A stretch of DNA of 64,000 bases from Nonomuraea guangzhouensis (GTDB taxonomy: Bacteria > Actinomycetota > Actinomycetes > Streptosporangiales > Streptosporangiaceae): assembly GCF_019396345.1 (NCBI RefSeq), contig NZ_JAHKRM010000015.1, positions 51,642 through 115,641 of the forward strand, given 5' to 3'. The translations under genes and the position numbers were made by a program. This document shows positions 50,681 through 58,825 of the stretch, one piece after another. Under the pieces are notes generated by a model. It was given only the letters and a program-made list of their open reading frames with translations. It had not been told where the DNA came from and made no database searches. Each line of letters starts with the position of its first letter. Within the stretch, counting starts at the first letter, position 1.

Positions 50681-51124
50681 CTAGAGGCTCCGTGGGTCGC
50701 GCACCCGCAGGCCGAAGGCCGACAGGCCCTGCTCGTGGTGCTCGATCAGGTCGAGGCGGCGGTAGAAGGCGTGGTTTGCGGGGCCTTCCGGGGCGGATTC
50801 GTGGTCGGTGGTGAGGACGAAGTAGCGGCAATGCGCGTACCGGTCTTTGAGGTGCTCAAGCAGTCGGCGGCCGATGCCCTTGCCGTGGTGTTGGGCGTTG
50901 ACCAGCAGCTCCTGCACGTAGCAGACGATCTCGTCGTCGGACACCGTCCGCGCCAGGCCGAGCAGCTTGCCTGTCTCGTCCCTGGCGGTGATGACCAGGT
51001 GCGAGTTGGCCAGGCTCCGGCATACCCGGGCGACGTCGCGCGTCCACGGGTGCCAGCCGACCGAGTCGTAGAGCTCCAACATCTCGGCCTCGTCGAACGA
51101 CGTCTCCTGAGCGATGATCACCAC
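50681..51124 (-). CDS. GNAT N-acetyltransferase
   Basis: A 147-aa acetyltransferase. The acetyl-CoA site is ELLVNAQHHGKGIGRRLLEH, preceded by LLGLARTVSDDEIVCYV. The opening MLELYDSVGWHPWTRD matches a group of small GNAT proteins common in Gram-positive bacteria. GGGAG lies 8 bases before GTG 51124. The substrate is unknown. It borders the decayed zone on both sides. Confidence 0.92.
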   Translation of the reverse strand: MVIIAQETSFDEAEMLELYDSVGWHPWTRDVARVCRSLANSHLVITARDETGKLLGLARTVSDDEIVCYVQELLVNAQHHGKGIGRRLLEHLKDRYAHCRYFVLTTDHESAPEGPANHAFYRRLDLIEHHEQGLSAFGLRVRDPRSL

Positions 51125-51473
51125 TTATGGGGCTCCCTGATGTGCTCGGCGTAGAGTGACGCGTCCGAGCCTAACCGGCCCTTGAGCAGCGACCAATCGG
51201 CCAGTGGCGCCGGCTGGAACGAGGCCGGGGTGGCCGTTCACGCCCCCACCGCCGACAAGGGCGAAGCCGAAGGCGAGCTGGGCCGCGGTGAGTGACGCGG
51301 CCGGATCGCGCGCTATCTCGGCGAGCGTCACGGCATCGGCGAAGGTCGGGACCACATCGGGATCGTCGGTGTGGCCGGGAAGGTGTGCGGTGTGCCTTCG
51401 GCGATGCGGGCGTGCATGGCGTCGGTGCCTGCGGCCACGGGCCAGCCTGTTAATCGGCCGCGATGTCACGGTG
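51125..51473 (-). other. Decayed coding remnants, unassigned
   Basis: Minus-strand frames show protein-like pieces that do not join, such as TFADAVTLAEIARDPAASLT and, in another frame, LADWSLLKGRLGSDASLYAE. There is no start with a ribosome site. I read this as one or two old broken genes of unknown identity. Confidence 0.35.
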
Positions 51474-51748
51474 CTATGCGATCGAGAGCCATTGCACGCG
51501 GACGATGTAGACCTCACGCTGCTGTTCCAGCACGAGGTAGGTCACCAGCCCGCCATCGCCGAAGGGCATGATCCGAAGATTTCCTTCCGACTTGGCCGGG
51601 TTGGATGGCCTGCCGGCCCAGGGGGCCGTCTCTAGCAGGGCGAAGACTTCGGCAAGACGAAGACTTCGGCAAGGTAACGGGCTGCATCAACTGGTAGAGC
51701 AGCGATCTGGTCTTGGGCGATGGGATCCGGCTCGGTGATCGAGTACAC
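51474..51748 (-). pseudogene. Toxin gene next to DUF6247, frameshifted by a 17-bp duplication
   Basis: GTG 51748 follows the DUF6247 stop directly. The first frame reads YSITEPDPIAQDQIAALPVD then AARYLAEVF, and the rest reads LLETAPWAGRP, LRIMPFGDGGLVTYLVLEQQ and VQWLS to a stop at 51474. Together they match a RelE/ParE-like partner often found beside DUF6247. A 17-bp tandem duplication (51641-51673) shifts the frame and brings in TAG at 51632. Confidence 0.75.
51641..51673. repeat. 17-bp tandem duplication
   Basis: CGAAGACTTCGGCAAG occurs at 51641-51656 and again at 51658-51673, separated by one base. The 17-base period is not a multiple of three and breaks the toxin frame. Removing one copy restores it. 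Confidence 0.95.
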
Positions 51749-52096
51749 CTATGGCTGCACCCCACGCTCGGCGAGGAGCTCTCGCCAGCTCTTGTCTCCA
51801 CGCGGCACTGTTTGCCCGCGCTCGGCGAGGTCTTGGATGTGCGCGGCGTGCGTATACATGCGTTCGCGGCCTGCGCGGTCGTGCAGGGAATCGTGGGCGA
51901 TCAGCCACCAGGTATGGATGAATTCGTTCAGCTTGCTGAGGTCGAGCGTGGCCCGTACTTCATCCAGAGCCATCCGCAGACCCGCATCGAAGGCCTCCCG
52001 ATCCTGCGGCACGGTCAGCGCCACGCGGATCGAACGCAAGCTCTTGTCCAGAACGGGTGCGCTCGCGCTTGTTGGCTCATGCGGCTGCGCGGTCAT
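51749..52096 (-). CDS. DUF6247-like protein, probable antitoxin
   Basis: A 115-aa protein: LDKSLRSIRVALTVPQDREA, FDAGLRMALDEVRATLDLSK, NEFIHTWWLIAHDS and a closing WRELLAERG. The pattern fits the DUF6247 family, which lies directly before RelE-like genes in many actinomycetes and is probably the antitoxin. GGGGAG lies 8 bases before ATG 52096. The frame is intact, while its partner, starting right after its stop codon, is broken. Confidence 0.75.
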   Translation of the reverse strand: MTAQPHEPTSASAPVLDKSLRSIRVALTVPQDREAFDAGLRMALDEVRATLDLSKLNEFIHTWWLIAHDSLHDRAGRERMYTHAAHIQDLAERGQTVPRGDKSWRELLAERGVQP

Positions 52097-52169
52097 GAGG
52101 CAATCTCCCCTTTCGCAGGTCCGATTCAGACGCCACTTCATCGACGTGACGTGCGGGCTCGGCGGAACC

Positions 52170-52346
52170 TCTAAGTGATCAAGGCCGTCTCCCCACACCG
52201 CGCCGACGAGCCCTTCCGCCGGGACGGGGCCGCCCACCGGCGATGACGAGGCGGGCCAGCAGCCTGCGCAGTCGCACACCGGCGATCTCGACGAGCCGGC
52301 CGTCGTCGTCACGTAACTCCAGCTCACCAAGGAGCGCGATCCGCAC
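52170..52346 (-). pseudogene. N-terminal fragment of a SARP/AfsR-type regulator
   Basis: From GTG 52346 the frame reads RIALLGELELRDDDGRLVEI then GVRLRRLLARL, the opening of the OmpR-like DNA-binding domain of SARP/BTAD regulators. A shift near 52245 moves the continuation (GGPVPAEGLVGAVWGDGL) to another frame, and similarity ends there. The remaining several hundred codons are missing. Confidence 0.7.
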
Positions 52347-52358
52347 GCCGTCAGCGTC

Positions 52359-52892
52359 TCACGAAGCCCGGATTCCGGGGCGCCCCTGAGCGCCGCGCGT
52401 CCACGAGAGGATCCGCGCCGCCAGGTCGGCGACGTTCTCGCTCCCGCTGTGGAACACCGTCGGGATCAGCGCGCGGCCTTCCGCGGCGTCCGCCATCGCC
52501 TCCTCGTCCCACTCCCGCGGCGAGCCGCGGTCCCGCAACCGGTCCTGCCGCACCTCATCGGGGCAGTCCAGCAGAGCCCAATGAGCCGGCTCGTGCCAGC
52601 GTCCCGCCGGTGCGAGTTCCTCGGGATCGGGGATCGGGCACAGCAGGAGCACCGGATGCCCGGCCCGTCGCACCATGGTCACGATGTGCGTCCACATCCG
52701 GTCGTACGCGGGCCACACGGGCGCGGCTGCCGGCTCCGCGATGGGCACCCCGAGCAGCGCGCCGTCCTCGAGCAGTTCATCGGAGTCCATCACCACCAAC
52801 CCGTCCGCCGCCCGCAGCAGGTGCGGCAGCAAGGTCGTCTTTCCGGCGCCGGGAGCGCCCGCGAGCAGATACAGGGGTGCGTGCGCTTCCAC
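52359..52892 (-). CDS. P-loop ATPase/kinase-like protein
   Basis: A 177-aa protein with a Walker A loop (GAPGAGKTTLLPHLL) at residues 12-20 and VVMDSDELLEDG as the likely acidic second site. CPDEVRQDRLRDRG resembles the lid of small-molecule or nucleoside kinases. It may phosphorylate an antibiotic or small metabolite, but the substrate is unknown. The start is GTG 52892. It is divergent from the ABC transporter genes. Confidence 0.8.
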   Translation of the reverse strand: MEAHAPLYLLAGAPGAGKTTLLPHLLRAADGLVVMDSDELLEDGALLGVPIAEPAAAPVWPAYDRMWTHIVTMVRRAGHPVLLLCPIPDPEELAPAGRWHEPAHWALLDCPDEVRQDRLRDRGSPREWDEEAMADAAEGRALIPTVFHSGSENVADLAARILSWTRGAQGRPGIRAS

Positions 52893-53020
52893 CTACATGA
52901 TCGTAGAGGCCGGGACGGCCGCCGCATCAACCGATCGGTGGATTCCGGCGGCGACGCGCGGCGGTGATCCTCGGAGCATGACAACGAGTGAGCAGGCTGA
53001 ACGAGCGAGCGGGCTGACAG

Positions 53021-53923
53021 ATGATCGCGCTTGAGGGGCTGACCAAGCGTTACGGCGGCAAGACCGCCGTGGACGGGCTGACGTTCACCGTCGAGCCGGG
53101 CCGGGTCACCGGCTTTTTCGGGCCCAACGGAGCCGGCAAGTCCACGACCATGCGGATGATCCTCGGCCTTGACCGGCCGGACGGGGGCAGCGTGACGGTC
53201 AACGGCCGCGACTATGTGAACGTACCGCTGCCGATGCGCGAAGTGGGCGCCCTCCTGGACGCCCGCGCCCTGCACGGCACGCGTACGGCGCGCAACCACC
53301 TGCGCTGGCTCGCCCACACCAATGCGATCCCGGACAAACGGGTGGACGAGGTGCTGCGCCTGGTCGGGTTGGAATCGGTGGCGCGCAAGCGGTCCGGCAC
53401 CTTCTCCCTGGGCATGGGCCAGCGGCTGGGCATCGCGGCGGCGCTCCTCGGCGATCCGAAGGTGCTGCTGTTCGACGAGCCGGTCAACGGGCTGGATCCC
53501 GAGGGCATCAAGTGGATCCGCGAGCTGATGCGCGGGCTGGCCGACGAGGGCCGGACGGTCCTGGTCTCCAGCCATCTGATGAGCGAGATGGCGCTGACCG
53601 CGGATCACCTCGTCGTCATCGGCAGGGGCAGGCTGATCGCGGACGTCGGGATGCGGGAGTTCGTCCGGCACAGCTCCGGCGTGCTGGTCCGCGCGGACGA
53701 CCAGGAACTGCTCACTGCCCGCCTGATCGGCGCGGGCGCCTCCGTCGAGCCGGGTCCCGAGGCCGCGCTCATCGTCACGGGGCTGGCGGCCGGGGAGATC
53801 GGCAAGTTGGCGATGGAGGCGGGGGTGGCGCTGTCGGAGCTGACACCCCAGAGGCTCTCTCTGGAGGAGGCGTACATGAACCTGACCCGTGACAGCATCG
53901 AGTACCAGGCGGTTGTGGCATGA
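53021..53923 (+). CDS. ABC exporter ATP-binding protein
   Basis: A 300-aa ATPase of the ABC-2 drug/lantibiotic export group. Walker A is GPNGAGKST, the signature is SLGMGQR (in place of the usual SGGxxQR), Walker B is LLFDEPVNGLD, and the switch His is in VSSHLMSEM. It ends in the extra C-terminal domain typical of this group. It overlaps the permease gene by ATGA at 53920. It probably exports a drug or peptide; no precursor peptide is nearby. Confidence 0.93.
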   Translation: MIALEGLTKRYGGKTAVDGLTFTVEPGRVTGFFGPNGAGKSTTMRMILGLDRPDGGSVTVNGRDYVNVPLPMREVGALLDARALHGTRTARNHLRWLAHTNAIPDKRVDEVLRLVGLESVARKRSGTFSLGMGQRLGIAAALLGDPKVLLFDEPVNGLDPEGIKWIRELMRGLADEGRTVLVSSHLMSEMALTADHLVVIGRGRLIADVGMREFVRHSSGVLVRADDQELLTARLIGAGASVEPGPEAALIVTGLAAGEIGKLAMEAGVALSELTPQRLSLEEAYMNLTRDSIEYQAVVA

Positions 53924-54702
53924 GGGCGACCATCGCGCACACGTTCCGGGCGGAGTGGACCAAGTTCCGCACGATCCCGTCGAATCTGTCCACCCTGCTG
54001 ATCGCCGTGGCGCTCATGGCGGGCCTCGGCAGCCTCACCGCCTACCGCGCGGGCGAGGGCTACCACGCGTCGGGGGCGAGTGGCGCGTTCGACGCGACGA
54101 ACATCAGCATGTACGGCGGGTTCCTGTTCGCGGAGACGGTGGTGGGCGCGCTGGGTGTGCTGATCGTGACCTCGGAGTACGTCACCGGGATGATCCGGAC
54201 GAGCCTGAGCGTGGTGCCGCGGCGAGGGCGGTTGCTGGCCGCCAAGGCCGGGTTGTTCGGGGGCATCGCCCTGGTCGCGGGAGAGGTCGCGAGCTTCGCC
54301 GCGTTCCTGCTCGGGCAGGCGGCCATCGCCGCGTCCGGCGCCCCCAGCGCGACGCTCGGCCAGCCCGGGGTGCTGCGGGCCGTCACCGGGATGGGGCTGA
54401 TCTGGGGGCTGGTCGGGCTGGTGGGCGTGGCGTTGGGCTGCCTGCTGCGGGGCACGATGATCGCGGTCACGGTGCTGGTGGCGGTCAACTTCCTCATCCC
54501 GATCATCGGTCCCCGGCTCCTGCCCAAGGAGGCCGGAGAGGTGCTGATGACGTACTGGCCCATCTCGGCCGGTCTCCAGGTCGCCACCACCGTGCAGAAC
54601 CCCGACCGGCTGACTCCCTGGGTGGGGCTGGGACTGATGGCCGCCTTCACCGCGCTGCTGCTGGTCATGGCGTTCGCCGTGTTCCGCTCACGGGATGCCT
54701 GA
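53920..54702 (+). CDS. ABC-2 type permease
   Basis: A 260-aa membrane protein with six hydrophobic spans, including LSTLLIAVALMAGLGSLTAY, FLFAETVVGALGVLIVTSEY and GLGLMAAFTALLLVMAFAVF. TSEYVTGMIRTSLSVVPRRG after span 2 is characteristic of ABC-2 permeases. It overlaps the ATPase gene by four bases, so the two are made together and form one exporter. It faces the sugar kinase gene tail to tail with 10 bases between them. Confidence 0.92.
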   Translation: MRATIAHTFRAEWTKFRTIPSNLSTLLIAVALMAGLGSLTAYRAGEGYHASGASGAFDATNISMYGGFLFAETVVGALGVLIVTSEYVTGMIRTSLSVVPRRGRLLAAKAGLFGGIALVAGEVASFAAFLLGQAAIAASGAPSATLGQPGVLRAVTGMGLIWGLVGLVGVALGCLLRGTMIAVTVLVAVNFLIPIIGPRLLPKEAGEVLMTYWPISAGLQVATTVQNPDRLTPWVGLGLMAAFTALLLVMAFAVFRSRDA

Positions 54703-54712
54703 CGGCAGGCGG

Positions 54713-55684
54713 CTACCGGTAGGAGCCGCGCAGGCGGTGCTCGGCGTCGGCGCCGACGCCGAGCTTGTCCAGGCCCAGCAGCGCGGCGCCCACGGCCGGA
54801 GGCACGTCCACCACACGGACCGTCGCCTTCGGTGCCGCCCGGTCACAACCGGCGTGGACGCGGTCGAGCAGGTACTGGTCGCCACCCGTGAGGACGCCGC
54901 CCCCCAGCACGATGTCCACCGGTACGTGCAGCAGATCCAACCGGCGCAGCGTCGCCGACGCGAGCAGCACCACCTCCTTGGCCAGCCGGTCGACCACTTC
55001 CCTGGCCACGGCGTCGCCGGCGCTCGCGGCCGCCAGCAGCAGCGGATTGAGCTCCTGGAGCCGGCTGCGGCCGACCTCCCCGAAGTGGAGTCGCTCGACG
55101 AGGTCGGCCACCGAGGACACGGCGAAGTGATCGATCACCGCCGGCCGCAACGCGGTGTCGGGGCCGCGACCGTCCTCGGCCCGCACCGCCCGCCACAACG
55201 TCTCGTCACCTAGGAACGAACCGCCGCCCCAGTCACCGGACAACCGGCCGATCGCGGGGAAGCGCAAGGTCCGGCCGTCCGGCGCCACGCCGACGCAGTT
55301 GATGCCCGCCCCGCAGACCACGGCGACCCCATGCCCGGAGGTGCCGGCGCGCAGCAGCGCGAAGATGTCGTTCTCGACGGTGATCTCGGTCGACCAGCCC
55401 AGCTCGGCCAGCTCCCGCGTCAGCGCCTCCTGCTCGCGGCGGAAGTCGACTCCGGCGAGGTAGGCCGCGGTGTGCCGGGCGTACGGGGCGCGGGCCGCCG
55501 GATCGAAGCGCCGCGCCGCCTGCCGGACCAGCGCGTCGAGGGTGGCGGCACTGGCGGCGACCCCGACGGTCTGCGCCGACGCCCCGGGACCGCGCACCCG
55601 CGACAGCACCGTGCCGTCGGCCGCGACGAGCAGGACGTCCGTCTTCGAGTTGCCGCCGTCGATCGCCAGCACTCCGTCGATCAC
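54713..55684 (-). CDS. BadF/BadG-type sugar kinase, N-acetylglucosamine kinase-like
   Basis: A 323-aa ASKHA-fold kinase. The phosphate-1 loop is LAIDGGNSKTDVLLV, and AVVCGAGINCVGV, GRLSGDWGGGSFLGDE and VLGGGVL follow in the order seen in GlcNAc kinases of the BadF/BadG/BcrA/BcrD family. It phosphorylates an (amino)sugar with ATP. GTG 55684 overlaps the GH4 stop (GTGA), so it is the last gene of the sugar operon. Its presence suggests that the imported sugar, or the product of the GH4 enzyme, is phosphorylated inside the cell. Confidence 0.9.
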   Translation of the reverse strand: MIDGVLAIDGGNSKTDVLLVAADGTVLSRVRGPGASAQTVGVAASAATLDALVRQAARRFDPAARAPYARHTAAYLAGVDFRREQEALTRELAELGWSTEITVENDIFALLRAGTSGHGVAVVCGAGINCVGVAPDGRTLRFPAIGRLSGDWGGGSFLGDETLWRAVRAEDGRGPDTALRPAVIDHFAVSSVADLVERLHFGEVGRSRLQELNPLLLAAASAGDAVAREVVDRLAKEVVLLASATLRRLDLLHVPVDIVLGGGVLTGGDQYLLDRVHAGCDRAAPKATVRVVDVPPAVGAALLGLDKLGVGADAEHRLRGSYR

Positions 55685-56940
55685 GCCGCCGCCCAGGGCA
55701 GGAAGTCACGGTTGACGGTGACCAGCCGGTCGGCCAGGGTCTCCGCCTGGTCGATCTGGCCGATGAGCGGGTGCGCCAGCAGCGCGTCGAACACCCGGTC
55801 ACGGCCACCGTGCAGCGCCGCCTCCAAGGCGAGGTTCTCGTACGCGGTTACATGGGCGACCAGCCCCGTGATGGCCGGTGGCAGCGGGGCCACCGGCAGG
55901 GGGACCGGGCCCGCGCCGGTGATCCGGGCGGGGACCTCGACCACCGCGTCGGCGGGCAGGAACGGCAGCGTGGCGCCGTTGCGGACGTTCACCACCTGCA
56001 CATCTCCCTTGTCGCCGAGCAGGGACGCCACCAGCCGCACCGCCGCCTCCGAGTAGTAGGCGCCACCCCGTTGCTCCAGCAACGCCGGCTTGGCGACCAG
56101 GCTCGGATCGCGGTACAGCTCAAGGAGCTGATGCTCGATCTCGCTCACGGCCTCGGCCCGCGACGGGCCGCGCTGTCCGGCCACGATCGCGTCGTGACGG
56201 TAGTAGTACTTCAGGTAGTACGACGGCACGGCGCCGAGTCGGCGCATCACCTCGGCCGGGAGCCCGACGTGCTCGGCGAGCTCGCCGGCATGCTCGGACA
56301 GCAGCCGGGGGAGTACGTCCACGCCGTCGACGCGCACGGCCCGCACCCAGGTCAGATGGTTGAGCCCGGCGTGGTCCAGCGCGATCGTCTCCGGCGCGAC
56401 ACCCAGTTTCCCGGCCACCCAGCGCTCGAAGGTGATGGCGACGTTGCAGAGTCCCACCGCACGGTGACCGGCCTCGAGCAGCGCGCGGGTGACGATGCCG
56501 ACCGGGTTGGTGAAGTCGACGATCCAGGCTTTCTCGCCGGCGATCCGCCGCACCCGTTCGGCGAGGTCGAGGACCACCGGCACCGTACGCAGCGCCTTGG
56601 CCAGGCCCCCCGCACCCGTGGTCTCCTGACCGACGCACCCGCACTCCAGCGGTACGGTCTCGTCCGTCACGCGGGCGGCCTGGCCGCCGACGCGTAGCTG
56701 GAGCAGTACGGCGGCGGCCCCGTCGGCACCGGCCTCGAGATCGGCGGTGAGGCGCACCTTGGCCGGATGACCCGCGTGATCGAGGAGGCGGCGCGCGAAC
56801 CCGCCCACCACCTCGAGCCGCTCGGTGTCCGGGTCGACCAGCGCGATCTCCTCGACATCGAGATCGGCGTACTGATGGGCGATCCCGCTGACCAGTTCCG
56901 GGGTGTAGGTGGAGCCGCCGCCGACGATGGTGAGTTTCAA
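55681..56940 (-). CDS. GH4 6-phospho-beta-glucosidase-like enzyme
   Basis: A 419-aa NAD- and metal-dependent glycosidase of family 4. GGGSTYTPELVSGI is the NAD site, GQETTGAGGLAKALRTVP and VDFTNPVGIVTRAL follow, and the metal ligands Cys and His lie in GLCNVAITFERW and DHAGLNHLTW. The start is TTG 56940, whose last two bases overlap the permease stop (TTGA). Family members open 6-phospho-beta-glycosides by a redox mechanism. Because uptake here is by an ABC system without phosphorylation, the neighbouring kinase may supply the phosphate. Confidence 0.93.
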   Translation of the reverse strand: MKLTIVGGGSTYTPELVSGIAHQYADLDVEEIALVDPDTERLEVVGGFARRLLDHAGHPAKVRLTADLEAGADGAAAVLLQLRVGGQAARVTDETVPLECGCVGQETTGAGGLAKALRTVPVVLDLAERVRRIAGEKAWIVDFTNPVGIVTRALLEAGHRAVGLCNVAITFERWVAGKLGVAPETIALDHAGLNHLTWVRAVRVDGVDVLPRLLSEHAGELAEHVGLPAEVMRRLGAVPSYYLKYYYRHDAIVAGQRGPSRAEAVSEIEHQLLELYRDPSLVAKPALLEQRGGAYYSEAAVRLVASLLGDKGDVQVVNVRNGATLPFLPADAVVEVPARITGAGPVPLPVAPLPPAITGLVAHVTAYENLALEAALHGGRDRVFDALLAHPLIGQIDQAETLADRLVTVNRDFLPWAAA

Positions 56941-57839
56941 CCCTTGACTCCTGTGAAGGTGATGCCGCGGACGAAGGACTTCTGAGCGAGGACGAAGAGG
57001 AGGATGACCGGCAGCATGACCACGACCGTCGCGGCCATGGTGAGGTTCCACTGCACCTGGTGCGCGCCCCGAAACGAGGCCAGGGCCAGCGACAGGGTCC
57101 ACTGGTCCGGGTTCTCCCCGGCGTACAGCAGCGGCCCGAAATAGTCGTTCCAGGTGTACATGAAGCAGAACAGGGAGATCGCCGCAATGCCCGGCCGGGT
57201 CATCGGGAGCAGCACCCGCAGCAGGGTCCGCAGGTCGCCGCAGCCGTCCACCCGGGCGGCGTCGAGGTAGGACTGCGGGATGGTGAGGAAGAACTGCCGC
57301 AGCAGGAAGATGCTGAACGCGTCGAGCAGGAAATACGGCAGGATCAGCGGCCACAGGGTGCCCGTGAGGTGGAAACGGGCCCACAGGAGGTAGAGCGGCA
57401 CCGACAGGACCTGCGGCGGGACCATCATGGCCGCGATGATCACCAGGAACACCGCCTGGCGGCCCCGCCAGCGCATCCGGGCCAGCGCGTAGGCCGCCGG
57501 GATGCTGGACAGCAGCATCCCGGCGGTGGCCAGCAGCGAGTACAACATGCTGTTGCCCAGGTACTTCAGCAGCGGCGCGGTGTCGAACACCGTCGCGAAG
57601 TTGGCCGGATGCCAGGACCGCGGCCACAGATCGGCCGTCAGCGCCTGCCGGTCCGACATGAACGCGGTGAGCGCGACGAAGACCAGCGGCAGGACGAACA
57701 TCAGCCCGATGGCCAGCGCGATGCTGTGCACCGCGATCCAGCGCATGAGGCCGCGCCGGTTCGACCGGCGGCGCGCCGGTCCGCGCCGGGACGCCGGGCC
57801 GGCGGCGAGGTCGTTTGTGGTGGTGAGAGTGGCCATCAC
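56937..57839 (-). CDS. Sugar ABC permease, MalG-like
   Basis: A 300-aa permease with six spans. The coupling loop reads EAARVDGCGDLRTLLRVLLP in variant form (LDAARVDGCGDL), which contacts the ATPase. It overlaps both neighbours (ATGA with the upstream permease, TTGA with GH4). No ATP-binding subunit is encoded in the operon, so a shared MsiK-type ATPase elsewhere in the genome must energise it, as is usual in actinomycetes. Confidence 0.95.
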   Translation of the reverse strand: MMATLTTTNDLAAGPASRRGPARRRSNRRGLMRWIAVHSIALAIGLMFVLPLVFVALTAFMSDRQALTADLWPRSWHPANFATVFDTAPLLKYLGNSMLYSLLATAGMLLSSIPAAYALARMRWRGRQAVFLVIIAAMMVPPQVLSVPLYLLWARFHLTGTLWPLILPYFLLDAFSIFLLRQFFLTIPQSYLDAARVDGCGDLRTLLRVLLPMTRPGIAAISLFCFMYTWNDYFGPLLYAGENPDQWTLSLALASFRGAHQVQWNLTMAATVVVMLPVILLFVLAQKSFVRGITFTGVKG

Positions 57840-58819
57840 GCCATCTCCTCGGCATGGGAAGCACGGCGTAGACGGTGCACGAAGAACACGGTGAACACCG
57901 TCGAGACCACGAACAGGGCGATGGACATGGCTGAGGCGTAGCCCATGTTGTAGTAGTGGAACCCCTGCTGGTACAGCCAGACGGGGAAGGTCAGCGTCGA
58001 GTTGTCCGGGTAGCCGATGACCCGCCGGCTGCCGGCGATGTCGGCCGACCCGGAGGCCACCGAGGCCGCGACCACCGCCTGGGTGAAGTACTGCAGCCCC
58101 AGGATGATGGAGTTGATCACGCCGAAGACGAGCACCGGCGCGATCGCCGGCAGCGTGACGTGCCAGAACCGCCGCATCGAGCCCGCGCCGTCCAGGGACG
58201 CCGCCTCGTAGAGCTCACCGGGCACGTCCAGCATCCCCGCCATGATGATGATGATCAGCTCGCCCGAGGCCCACAGGGTGAGCAGCGTCAGCGCGGGTTT
58301 GGCCCACGCGGGGTCGCTGAACCACAGCGGCCCGGAGACGCCGAACCAGCTCAGCACCGTGTTCACCGGCCCGGTGCCGGGATTGAAGAGGAAGGTGAAG
58401 GCCAGGGTGGCCGCCACCGGCGGAGCCAGCGCGGGCAGGTAGATCAGCGTCCGGAACAGCCCCGCGCCGTTTCTGACCCGGACCAGCACGGCCGCGACCC
58501 CGGTGGCGAAGACCAGGCGGAGCATGGTGATGACGACGACCAGCCAGACGGTGTTGTAGGCCGCCTTGCGGGCCAGCGGATCGCCCCAGAGCAGGAAGAC
58601 GTAGTTGCGCAGCCCGACCCACACCGGAGCGTTGAGCAGGTCGTAGCGGGTGAAGGAGTAGTAGACCAGCGCGAGGAGCGGGTAGACGACGAACAGCGCC
58701 AATCCGGCCAGCGCCGGTGCCATGAAAGCCAGCGGCCGTATCCAGTGTCCCGGCCGCGGCCGGATCCACCTGGTGAAGGCGGATCCGGCCACGTGCGTGG
58801 TGTGCGGTGCGGCGGTCAT
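57836..58819 (-). CDS. Sugar ABC permease, MalF-like
   Basis: A 327-aa permease with six spans, opening with a basic cytosolic tail and LAFMAPALAGLALFVVYPLL. The coupling loop is ELYEAASLDGAGSMRRFWHV. It pairs with the MalG-like permease, whose start overlaps its stop by four bases, and follows the binding protein by 6 bases. Confidence 0.95.
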   Translation of the reverse strand: MTAAPHTTHVAGSAFTRWIRPRPGHWIRPLAFMAPALAGLALFVVYPLLALVYYSFTRYDLLNAPVWVGLRNYVFLLWGDPLARKAAYNTVWLVVVITMLRLVFATGVAAVLVRVRNGAGLFRTLIYLPALAPPVAATLAFTFLFNPGTGPVNTVLSWFGVSGPLWFSDPAWAKPALTLLTLWASGELIIIIMAGMLDVPGELYEAASLDGAGSMRRFWHVTLPAIAPVLVFGVINSIILGLQYFTQAVVAASVASGSADIAGSRRVIGYPDNSTLTFPVWLYQQGFHYYNMGYASAMSIALFVVSTVFTVFFVHRLRRASHAEEMA

Positions 58820-58825
58820 CGGCGG

